Origin: Candidatus Aphodoplasma excrementigallinarum | GTDB taxonomy: Bacteria > Bacillota > Clostridia > UBA1381 > UMGS1253 | Reading direction: 5' to 3' | Assembly: GCA_018713805.1 (NCBI GenBank) | Contig: DVOF01000002.1 | Coordinates: forward strand, 1 to 8,592 | Length of the DNA stretch: 8,592 nt | In this document: piece by piece, positions 1 through 6,660 of the stretch | How positions within the stretch are numbered: the stretch's first letter is position 1 | Layout of the letters: each line of letters begins with the position of its first letter | Notes under the pieces: generated by a model | Told to the model about the DNA's origin: nothing | What the model saw: the letters and a program-made list of their open reading frames with translations, nothing else | Databases searched by the model: none | Program-made: the position numbers and the translations under genes

Positions 1-26
1 GCATGGCGCTTCCCGTAGCGCCATGC
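1..26. repeat. Perfect inverted repeat at the window edge
   Basis: The arms GCATGGCGCT (1-10) and AGCGCCATGC (17-26) are exact reverse complements around a 6-nt centre (TCCCGT). No T-run follows on the plus strand within the window, so it is not a recognisable plus-strand terminator. What lies to the left is not visible, so a minus-strand terminator cannot be excluded. It also falls inside the possible minus-strand reading frame described separately. Confidence 0.6.
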
Positions 27-121
27 CCCGTTGCATATATGACTCCTTTCCCTCTGCTGGTTATCACTTTTGCCACAAATGAACCGTCAGCCGATGTAAT
101 GTAGTAGGTAGTGCAAACCAC
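1..121 (-). CDS. Possible 5' end of a divergent gene, cut by the window edge (unrecognised)
   Basis: On the minus strand one frame is open from a TAA stop at 127-125 to the left edge. A GTG at 121-119 could start it, giving about 40 visible residues that begin MVCTTYYITSADG and contain a Gly-rich RGKG...ATGHGATG stretch that reads like real protein. There is no convincing Shine-Dalgarno before that GTG. A second minus-strand frame has a better translation start: AAAGGAG at 47-41 (read leftward), 6 nt, then ATG at 36-34, giving MQRGMALREAPC. Only one of the two, if either, can be real. I recognise no family. The window stops too soon to decide. Confidence 0.25.
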   Translation of the reverse strand, partial: MVCTTYYITSADGSFVAKVITSRGKGVIYATGHGATGSAM

Positions 122-150
122 CCTTTATACAGTACATCCCAAAAAGAAAT

Positions 151-179
151 TTGACTGCCGTTGCGGAAGGGTGTATAAT
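151..179 (+). promoter_or_regulatory. Sigma-A promoter of the ruvA-tgt gene run
   Basis: The -35 box TTGACT (151-156) and a perfect -10 box TATAAT (174-179) are separated by exactly 17 nt. An A-rich stretch (141-149) sits directly upstream and could act as a proximal UP element. Transcription should start near 186, leaving a leader of about 55 nt before ruvA. I saw no Bacillus-type SOS box (GAAC-N4-GTTC) here, although ruvAB is damage-inducible in several bacteria. Confidence 0.85.
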
Positions 180-240
180 AATAGCGTAAAGTGCTGAATT
201 ATACGCCTTTTTTGCGCACTTGCACAAGAGGAGGACGGAA

Positions 241-837
241 ATGTTTTACTATATATCGGGCACGCTTGCCCATAAGGAGGACGGCTTTGCCGTGATAGAC
301 GCGGGCGGCGTGGGGTACAAGCTTTTAACGTCGCTGGGCAGCCTGGACCGGCTTGGCGCAGTGGGCAGCGACGCGAAAATGTATACGCACCTGTATGTCC
401 GCGAGGGGGTTTTCGACCTGTATGGGTTTGCCAGCCAGGAGGAACTGGGCATGTTTTTGCTCCTGACAGGCGTATCCGGCGTGGGGCCGAAGGCGGCGCT
501 CGCCGTACTGGGCGTTTTATCGCCTGCCGCGCTCTCGCTCGCGGTCGTGTCGGGCGATACGAAGTCGATCACACGCGCCAACGGCGTAGGGCCGAAGGTG
601 GCGCAGCGCATTGTGATGGAGCTGAAGGACAAGATTAAAAATGAGGATATGATTCCGGCGGATTTGGCGGCGGAGAGCGCCGGCGGCGGGGCCTTCGTGG
701 CGTCGAATGAGGCGGTGGAGGCGCTGTGCGTGCTGGGCTACAGCGCATTTGAGGCGAAGCAGGCCCTCGCCGGGATTGACATGTCGCAGGATTTGGAGCT
801 GATTATCCGCGACGCGCTGAAAAAACTGATGAAGTAG
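241..837 (+). CDS. ruvA: Holliday junction branch migration protein RuvA
   Basis: RuvA binds four-way DNA junctions as a tetramer and loads RuvB rings for branch migration during recombination and repair. The 198-residue product matches the usual length of about 200. The N-terminal OB-fold domain spans about 1-62, with the acidic-pin region REGVFD near 54-59. Two helix-hairpin-helix motifs follow (SGVGPKAA near 79-86, NGVGPKVA near 114-121). A Gly/Ala-rich linker (about 134-152) leads to the C-terminal RuvB-binding domain (153-198). The start was set at the ATG at 241 because it gives the family's typical MFYYISG beginning and has AGAGGAGG at 227-234 at good spacing. An in-frame TTG at 220 lies upstream of that ribosome site. 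ruvC, often next door, is not seen. Confidence 0.96.
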   Translation: MFYYISGTLAHKEDGFAVIDAGGVGYKLLTSLGSLDRLGAVGSDAKMYTHLYVREGVFDLYGFASQEELGMFLLLTGVSGVGPKAALAVLGVLSPAALSLAVVSGDTKSITRANGVGPKVAQRIVMELKDKIKNEDMIPADLAAESAGGGAFVASNEAVEALCVLGYSAFEAKQALAGIDMSQDLELIIRDALKKLMK

Positions 838-848
838 AGGTTGGATAG

Positions 849-1916
849 ATGAACTTTGACGATAACTTGGACAACCGGCTCGTTACGAGTGAGTTTACGA
901 CGGACGACGAGACGGAAACGAGCCTGCGCCCGCGTACGCTGGACGAATATGTCGGGCAGGAGAAGGCAAAACAGACCCTTTCGATTTACATAGAGGCGGC
1001 GCGCGGGCGCAAAGAGGCGCTCGACCACGTGCTGCTCTATGGCCCGCCGGGGCTGGGCAAGACGACGCTTGCCGCCATCATTGCAAACGAGATGGGCGTC
1101 AGCATCCGCATCACGAGCGGCCCGGCAATAGAGAAGGCGGGCGACCTGGCGGCGATTCTGACGAATTTGTCGGAGCACGACATTTTGTTTATAGACGAGA
1201 TACACCGCCTGAGCCGGAGCGTGGAGGAGGTGCTCTACCCGGCGATGGAGGACTATGCGCTCGACATTATCATCGGCAAGGGGCCGAGCGCGCGGTCGCT
1301 GCGCATTGATTTGCCGAAGTTTACGCTCATCGGCGCGACGACGCGGGCGGGGCTTTTGACCGCGCCTTTGCGCGACCGTTTCGGCGTCATCAGCCGGTTG
1401 GAGATGTATACGCCGCAGGAGCTGGTCAAGATTGTGACGCGCAGCGCGTCCATCCTCGGCATTGCCATTACGCCGGACGGCGCGATGCAGATTGCGTCGC
1501 GTTCGCGCGGGACGCCGCGTATTGCGAACCGGTTTTTGAAGCGTGTGCGCGACTTTGCGCAGGTGCGCGCGGACGGCACGATTACAAAAGAGGTCGCCGA
1601 CGCTGCGCTCAACATGTTAGAGGTGGACGAGCTTGGGCTCGATATGGTGGATCGTCGAATGCTGATGGCGATTGTGAAGAATTTTGGCGGCGGGCCGGTC
1701 GGGCTTGACACGCTGGCGGCCTCGATTGGTGAAGAAGCGAACACGATCGAGGACGTATACGAACCGTATTTGTTACAGCTCGGGTTTTTGAACCGCACGC
1801 CGCGCGGGCGCGTGCTTACGCCGCTGGCGTACGAGCATTTGAAGATTCCGTACAATCCGGGCCGGGACAATGGCACGGCAGACGGCCAGCTCAGCATGGA
1901 CGATACGCAGCAATAA
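849..1916 (+). CDS. ruvB: Holliday junction branch migration ATPase RuvB
   Basis: RuvB is the hexameric AAA+ motor that drives branch migration with RuvA. The 355-residue product has the full family architecture. The opening segment contains the conserved LRPRTLDEYVGQ (26-37). Walker A is GPPGLGKT (65-72), Walker B is LFIDEIH (113-119), sensor 1 is GATTR (162-166), and the arginine-finger region is LRDRFG (174-179). The sensor-2 motif RGTPRIANR lies near 219-227, and a C-terminal winged-helix domain follows, including GGPVGLDTLA and the TPRGR segment. The ATG at 849 follows AGAGG with 8 nt spacing and lies 11 nt after the ruvA stop, so the two genes are almost certainly cotranscribed. The last 20 residues are a variable polar tail. 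Confidence 0.97.
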   Translation: MNFDDNLDNRLVTSEFTTDDETETSLRPRTLDEYVGQEKAKQTLSIYIEAARGRKEALDHVLLYGPPGLGKTTLAAIIANEMGVSIRITSGPAIEKAGDLAAILTNLSEHDILFIDEIHRLSRSVEEVLYPAMEDYALDIIIGKGPSARSLRIDLPKFTLIGATTRAGLLTAPLRDRFGVISRLEMYTPQELVKIVTRSASILGIAITPDGAMQIASRSRGTPRIANRFLKRVRDFAQVRADGTITKEVADAALNMLEVDELGLDMVDRRMLMAIVKNFGGGPVGLDTLAASIGEEANTIEDVYEPYLLQLGFLNRTPRGRVLTPLAYEHLKIPYNPGRDNGTADGQLSMDDTQQ

Positions 1917-1943
1917 GAAATTGGATTTGTTTGGGAGGGGCAT

Positions 1944-3443
1944 ATGAAAAAAATAACGGCTGTCATCACACTCTTTTTTTTGATATGCCTGAATCTAACC
2001 GGCACGGCGGACGCCGCGCGCGTGTTTCAGGCGCAGCTTACCTATGACGGCGCGGTACACGACTATACCGGGGCGTACTTTACCGTTTTGGTGAATGGGC
2101 AGGAGGTCACCTCCCCCATCCCGCCGGTCGTGCTCGAGAGCGGACGCTCGATCGTGGCGGTGCGGGAGATTTTTGAGTCGCTCGGCGCACAGGTGCTCTG
2201 GGCGCCGGGGAGCCCGAGCCGGGTCTATATCACCTATGACGGAGACATCGTGTCGCTGACCATCGACGAGCGCATTGCGCTGGTGAATGGGCAGCGCGTG
2301 GAGATGGAGGTCCCGGCAAAGATCATTGCATACAACGACATTGGAAAGACGATGGTCCCGGTGCGGTTTGTGGCGGAAACGCTTGGTATGGAGGTCGGCT
2401 TTGACGGGTCGACGGACACCATCTCGATTCATACGCCCGCGCAGCCGGCGACGCCGACCCCTACCCCGACGGTTACGCCAACGCCGACACCAACCTCAAC
2501 GCCAACGCCGACCCCGGAGGTAAAGGCGGTGGAATCTCTGAACGCGTCGCTCGACGGCAATACGCTGACGGCGGTGCTGGCGCTGTCAGCGCCGCTCGAC
2601 ACGTACAATACCATGACGCTTGACGGGCCGAACCGCGTCGTGCTCGACCTTGCAGGCTTTTCTGCCGCGGCGCTGAGCGCGAGTTACCCGGCGGGCGGCA
2701 ACACGGAACGTATCCGTACCGGGGACTTTGAGGGCAATGCGCGGATCGTGTTTGATGTTACAAATATACCGGAATATGATGTTACCGTATCGGACGACAG
2801 GCAGACCGTCACGGTGACGCTGACGGCGGAAAATTCGCCGGTCAACCCGCCGGCGGCAAGCGGGCCGAAGATTGTGATCGACGCGGGGCACGGCGGGAGC
2901 GACCCAGGTGCGATCGGCTACAACGACGACGGCTCAGTCGCCTTACAGGAGAAGGACGCAACACTCCCGATCGCGAACCGGCTGTATGAGATCTTACGTG
3001 AAAACGGCGTGGACGCGTACTACACGCGCAACACGGACGTTTACGTGACGCTGGCGGAGCGGGCGGAGTTTGCCAATAATATCGGCGCGTCGCTGTTTGT
3101 GAGCGTACACTGCAACGCCTTTACGACTACGGACGTGCAGGGCTCTCTTGTCATGCACCATACGTCGAAGGATACGTCGGCGTACGGCGTGTCGGGGCAG
3201 GATTTGGCGAATAATATTTTGAAGTATCTGCCCGACGCGCTCGGGACGCAGAACCGCGGGCGCATGGATGGCAGCGCTATGTATGTTATCCGCAAAGTGG
3301 ACATGCCGTCGGTCATTGTGGAAACGGCGTTTATTACAAACCCTTCCGACCGGGCAAAGCTTGCCGACCCCGCCATGCAGGAGGCTGCGGCGCAGGCGAT
3401 TGCGCAGGGGATACTCGATACGATTCCGTATCTTACGAAATAA
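1944..3443 (+). CDS. Secreted N-acetylmuramoyl-L-alanine amidase with stalk, AMIN and Amidase_3 domains
   Basis: This is predicted to be a zinc-dependent wall hydrolase that cuts the bond between MurNAc and the stem peptide outside the cell. Of its 499 residues, 1-24 form a Sec signal peptide with a likely cut after ADA. A copper-amine-oxidase-N-like stalk domain (about 45-163) shows an internal duplication: LVNGQEV...IVAVREIFESLGA and LVNGQRV...MVPVRFVAETLGM. A Thr-Pro linker (about 165-193) follows, then an AMIN-like wall-binding region (about 196-295) and the Amidase_3 catalytic domain (309-495). Likely zinc ligands are H316 (DAGHGG), E336 (LQEKD) and H389 (SVHCN). The catalytic glutamate is E460 (VETAFITN). 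All key residues are present. The ATG at 1944 follows GGGAGGGG. The gene lies 27 nt after ruvB and 18 nt before the SpoIID-like gene, suggesting joint action with it. Whether it serves sporulation, separation or turnover cannot be told. Confidence 0.93.
   Translation: MKKITAVITLFFLICLNLTGTADAARVFQAQLTYDGAVHDYTGAYFTVLVNGQEVTSPIPPVVLESGRSIVAVREIFESLGAQVLWAPGSPSRVYITYDGDIVSLTIDERIALVNGQRVEMEVPAKIIAYNDIGKTMVPVRFVAETLGMEVGFDGSTDTISIHTPAQPATPTPTPTVTPTPTPTSTPTPTPEVKAVESLNASLDGNTLTAVLALSAPLDTYNTMTLDGPNRVVLDLAGFSAAALSASYPAGGNTERIRTGDFEGNARIVFDVTNIPEYDVTVSDDRQTVTVTLTAENSPVNPPAASGPKIVIDAGHGGSDPGAIGYNDDGSVALQEKDATLPIANRLYEILRENGVDAYYTRNTDVYVTLAERAEFANNIGASLFVSVHCNAFTTTDVQGSLVMHHTSKDTSAYGVSGQDLANNILKYLPDALGTQNRGRMDGSAMYVIRKVDMPSVIVETAFITNPSDRAKLADPAMQEAAAQAIAQGILDTIPYLTK
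2449..2516 (+). repeat. Low-complexity Thr-Pro linker repeat inside the amidase gene
   Basis: Repeated ACG-CCG/ACC-CCN codons encode an alternating Thr-Pro tract with a few Val and Ser breaks. It separates the stalk domain from the AMIN domain. Such tracts are common flexible linkers in secreted Gram-positive proteins. At DNA level it is a short imperfect repeat that could change length by slippage, but only one copy can be seen here. Confidence 0.8.
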
Positions 3444-3461
3444 AGAACAGAGAAGGACAAG

Positions 3462-5018
3462 ATGCTTATGTGGAAAAAACTACTGGCGGTCGGCCTGCTT
3501 CTGACGGTGTTTGGCGGGGCATGCTCCGCGCTGGCTTACGAGGTGCCGGCCAACATCAAGGTAGGGCTGGCTTTTGGCAATGCGGCCGTGGACTCGTTTT
3601 CTGCAACAGTAAACGGCAATATCCGGATCGGGCATGTATACGACCATGATTTTTATCCGCAGATGGTGATCAGTGGGGCGGACGTGGTGGTGGAAAAGGG
3701 CGGCGGCGCGTACCTGCGCAGCGCCAATACATATGATACGCTCGAACAGGCGATTATGAAAGCAAGGGAGCTGCGCGAAGCGGGCGTATATGCGTATGGC
3801 GGCTATATCGACGGGGTAAACTATGTACTGACGGGGCTTTACGGCTCAGTGGAGGAGGCGGCCGCCTCTGTGGGCGATTTGGCGTTCACAGGCCTGTCGT
3901 TTACGCCGGTGAGCCTTGACACAAAGGCTGTCATGGTCAGCGCGGCGGGCTACAATGTCGTATTTCGCCACGACAGCGAGATTTTTGCTTTTGGCAGCGC
4001 AAACGGCGGAACGGTCAGCGTGCTGGGCGGTAATTATTACGGCTATATTATGGCAGACCGTGTCCATGCGAGCGGTATTGCGGTGGTGAACCTCGTATCA
4101 ACAGACGACTATGTGGCGTGCGTCGTGGGGAGCGAGATGTATGCATCGTGGCCGATTGAGGCGCTCAAGGCACAGGCGGTCATTGCGCGCACGTATGCCA
4201 TGACGGTGTCGAGCTACGATAATTACGGGATCGACGTGACGGACGATACGCGCACGCAGGCATATAACGGGACGTCGGCGGAAACGGACGCCACGCGGCG
4301 GGCCGCGACGGAAACGTCGGGCAAGGTTGTGCTCTATCATGGCGCGCCGGCGCAGACGTTTTTCGGCTCGAGCAGCGGCGGCAGGACGGCGGACGTATAT
4401 TCGGCCTGGGGCGGCGGACAAGGGCTCGACTACTTGCAGAGTGTGGACGACCCCTACGAGGACCCGAGCGTCTCGACCTGGAGCGTGACGTACACGGCGG
4501 ACGAAGTAACACAAATGCTTGCAGACGCGGGCGTCAACATCGGGCGCGTAACGAACATTGTAGTCGAGGAGCGCGGCGAACGGGATGAGCGCGTGCGCAG
4601 GCTGCGCTTTGACGGCACAGAGGGGTCGCATACAGTCACGTTTGAGACTTGCCGTACGATTCTGGGGCTGAAGAGCCAGTATTATTATATCCGTGAGGAA
4701 AGCAGCGGTACGGCAGCGTCTGCGCCTGTGCTGACAGCGGACGGTACGGCTGCCGTTACGCTAAACGGCGCGGCCGTGCTTGGCGAAAGCTCTACCGCAG
4801 TCATAAGCAGCGGTGTGACGGTGCTTGGCAGCAGCGGCAGTACGTACATTGACGCCGCGCCGGCAAGCACGCAGCACGACAGCTTCACCTTTGACGGGCG
4901 CGGGTACGGGCACGGCATTGGCCTGAGCCAGTACGGCGCGAAAGGCATGGCGGAGGCTGGGTATACATACGACCAGATTTTGGCGCACTATTATGTGGGT
5001 ACGACATTATCGAACTGA
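3462..5018 (+). CDS. SpoIID/LytB domain protein with an N-terminal SPOR-like region
   Basis: SpoIID enzymes are lytic transglycosylases that cut glycan strands stripped of peptides; LytB relatives modify vegetative amidases. The 518-residue product starts with a signal peptide (about 1-25, likely cut after ALA). Residues about 82-138 resemble a SPOR domain (EQAIMKARELREAG, then VNYVLTGLYGSVEEA). The SpoIID core includes STDDYVACVVGSEM, with E225 the likely catalytic glutamate, followed by EALKAQAVIARTYA (233-246). FFGSSSGGRTADVYSAWGGG lies at 300-319 and the closing GRGYGHGIGLSQYGAKGMA motif at 479-497. A Ser/Ala/Gly-rich insert (about 412-473) separates core and closing motif. It is much longer than classical SpoIID (about 340). 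The start could be ATG 3462 or ATG 3468; AGAAGGA (3451-3457) serves either. Membership is clear, but whether it is SpoIID or LytB is not. Confidence 0.9.
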   Translation: MLMWKKLLAVGLLLTVFGGACSALAYEVPANIKVGLAFGNAAVDSFSATVNGNIRIGHVYDHDFYPQMVISGADVVVEKGGGAYLRSANTYDTLEQAIMKARELREAGVYAYGGYIDGVNYVLTGLYGSVEEAAASVGDLAFTGLSFTPVSLDTKAVMVSAAGYNVVFRHDSEIFAFGSANGGTVSVLGGNYYGYIMADRVHASGIAVVNLVSTDDYVACVVGSEMYASWPIEALKAQAVIARTYAMTVSSYDNYGIDVTDDTRTQAYNGTSAETDATRRAATETSGKVVLYHGAPAQTFFGSSSGGRTADVYSAWGGGQGLDYLQSVDDPYEDPSVSTWSVTYTADEVTQMLADAGVNIGRVTNIVVEERGERDERVRRLRFDGTEGSHTVTFETCRTILGLKSQYYYIREESSGTAASAPVLTADGTAAVTLNGAAVLGESSTAVISSGVTVLGSSGSTYIDAAPASTQHDSFTFDGRGYGHGIGLSQYGAKGMAEAGYTYDQILAHYYVGTTLSN

Positions 5019-5058
5019 TTTGAAGGATTGAACAGGGAAAACAATTGGGGGCAGGACG

Positions 5059-6093
5059 TTGAAAAGACAGGATTTTTACTACGATTTACCGCAGGAGCTG
5101 ATTGCGCAGACGCCGCTGAAAGACCGGAGCGCGTCGAGGCTCATGCTGCTTGACCGGAAGAAGCAGACGATCGCACACGATACGTTTAAACATATTGCAG
5201 ACTATCTGCACCCCGGCGACTGCCTCGTTTTAAACGATACGCGCGTCATCCCGGCGCGGCTCTACGGCCGGCGAAGGGACACCGGCGGCGCGATCGAATT
5301 TTTGCTCTTACATAAACGCGCGCTCGACGAGTGGGAGGTCATCCTCAAGCCCGGGCGGCGGGCAAAGGTCGGGACGGTGTTTGAGTTTGGCGGCGGCGAC
5401 GCGCCGCTTCTGACGGCGGAGATCAGGGAAATCGTCAACGACGGCAACCGCATTGTGAAGTTTACGTATGAGGGCGTGTTTGAGGAGGTGCTCGACCGCC
5501 TCGGCGAGATGCCCCTGCCGCACTATATCACAGAGAAATTGGAGGATAAAGAGCGGTACCAGACGGTTTACTCGAAGCACAAGGGCTCGGCGGCCGCGCC
5601 GACGGCGGGGCTGCATTTTACCGAAGAATTGCTGGAGCAAATCCGTGCAAAGGGCGTAAAAACCGTTTTTGTGACGCTGCATGTCGGGCTTGGCACGTTC
5701 CGTCCGGTCAAGGCGGACGAGATTACGGAGCATAAGATGCACAGCGAGTTCTATGTGATTGGGCAGGACGCGGCAGATGTGATCAACGAAACAAAGCAAA
5801 ACGGCGGCCGCGTGATCGCGGTCGGCACGACGGCGAACCGCGTACTCGAAACTGTAGCGGATGACGGCGGCCGCGTCAAGGCGCAGACCGGGTGGACGGA
5901 TATTTTTATCTATCCGGGCTACAAGTTCAAGTGCATCGACGCGCTGATCACGAATTTCCATTTGCCGGAGTCGACGCTGATTATGCTCGTGAGCGCCTTT
6001 GCCGGGCGCGATTTCGTGATGCGGGCGTACAAAACGGCGGTGGAGGAAAAATACCGGTTTTTCAGCTTTGGCGACAGCATGTTTATTTTTTAA
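5059..6093 (+). CDS. queA: S-adenosylmethionine:tRNA ribosyltransferase-isomerase QueA
   Basis: QueA transfers and isomerises the ribosyl part of SAM onto preQ1 in tRNA, giving epoxyqueuosine at the wobble position of GUN-anticodon tRNAs. The 344-residue product is full length. Visible family motifs are DLPQELIAQTP (9-19), LNDTRVIPARL (58-68), GSAAAPTAGLHFT (176-188), LHVGLGTFRPV (207-217), HKMHSE (225-230), TDIFIYPGYKF (280-290), LITNFHLPESTLIMLVSAF (296-314) and FFSFGDSMFI (334-343). The start is a TTG. It is chosen because it gives the family N-terminus exactly, and a purine-rich GGGGGCAGGA (5047-5056) precedes it. GTTANRVLE (256-264) differs slightly from the more usual GTTSxRTLE. The gene partners tgt in the same pathway. 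Confidence 0.96.
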   Translation: MKRQDFYYDLPQELIAQTPLKDRSASRLMLLDRKKQTIAHDTFKHIADYLHPGDCLVLNDTRVIPARLYGRRRDTGGAIEFLLLHKRALDEWEVILKPGRRAKVGTVFEFGGGDAPLLTAEIREIVNDGNRIVKFTYEGVFEEVLDRLGEMPLPHYITEKLEDKERYQTVYSKHKGSAAAPTAGLHFTEELLEQIRAKGVKTVFVTLHVGLGTFRPVKADEITEHKMHSEFYVIGQDAADVINETKQNGGRVIAVGTTANRVLETVADDGGRVKAQTGWTDIFIYPGYKFKCIDALITNFHLPESTLIMLVSAFAGRDFVMRAYKTAVEEKYRFFSFGDSMFIF

Positions 6094-6100
6094 GGGGGAC

Positions 6101-6634
6101 ATGGCTGTGGAATGTTTTAAAACGACGGGCGTAATTGACGAAGTAATTTTAAAAGAAGTACATCGGCACCGGAGATCTAAGAATAATAAGATTCTGCTTA
6201 GCATTGTGTTTACAATTTTGGCGGCTGACCTCGTCTTTTTATTTCTGCGTCAAAGTTATACCTTTGTTTTGGTCATTCTTGGATTTTTTGCCGTTTATAT
6301 TTTATCTTACAGCTATTTTGTTTGGCGGGCAAAAAGATTAAATGCGGAAAGAATGAAGGAATGCGGGTATAAAAATACGTACACAATTACGAGCTCATTT
6401 GACAATGAAGGAGTTACGGTTTTCTACCACGACACAAACACGACAAGTTCTATAAAGTATCGTGACTTTGGAAGAATTGTGGAGACAGCGGATGTATTTA
6501 TTATCTTTACAAGAGCGAAATTGTTTACTGTCGTATTCAAAGCTGGTCTAAATGAGGCGGGGCAAACTGCTTTTATCTCCTTTTTAAAAGAAAATTTCCC
6601 AAATCTTCAGTATGAGCTGAAGCGTAAAAAATGA
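6101..6634 (+). CDS. Small membrane protein with YcxB-like C-terminus, AT-rich
   Basis: The 177-residue product has a short charged N-terminus and two hydrophobic segments (about 30-49 and 53-75) joined by a brief polar loop. A soluble C-terminal part follows (about 95-170). The layout resembles YcxB-like proteins: a pair of membrane helices followed by a region with F(D)NEGVTVF, SSIKYRDFGRIVETADVFIIFT and a late hydrophobic FISFLKENF. The function of that family is unknown and I assign none. The start is ATG 6101, only 2 nt after AAGGGGG (6092-6098); an in-frame GTG at 6107 has better spacing and may be used. The gene is visibly AT-rich: two sampled 60-nt lines count 35-37% GC, against 67-70% for lines in queA and tgt. 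This suggests later insertion between those two genes. Confidence 0.75.
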   Translation: MAVECFKTTGVIDEVILKEVHRHRRSKNNKILLSIVFTILAADLVFLFLRQSYTFVLVILGFFAVYILSYSYFVWRAKRLNAERMKECGYKNTYTITSSFDNEGVTVFYHDTNTTSSIKYRDFGRIVETADVFIIFTRAKLFTVVFKAGLNEAGQTAFISFLKENFPNLQYELKRKK

Positions 6635-6660
6635 AACGCAATACATAATTCGGAGGAGCT

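Noticed and set aside
184..221. Possible attenuator in the ruvA leader: GCGTA/TACGC (184-206) followed by a T-run, and an overlapping AAGTGC/GCACTT pairing (189-221)
   Set aside because: The predicted transcription start near 186 falls inside the first arm, so the RNA would lack it, and the stem is only 5 bp.
6068..6100. Upstream in-frame ATG at 6068 for the YcxB-like gene
   Set aside because: It would overlap the end of queA and has no ribosome site; the ATG at 6101 follows AAGGGGG.
5308..6204. Long minus-strand open frame opposite queA
   Set aside because: It lies opposite a fully conserved queA and has no recognisable motifs. GC-rich codons leave antisense frames open by chance. The same applies to 1253-2005, 4098-4631 and 6805-7275.
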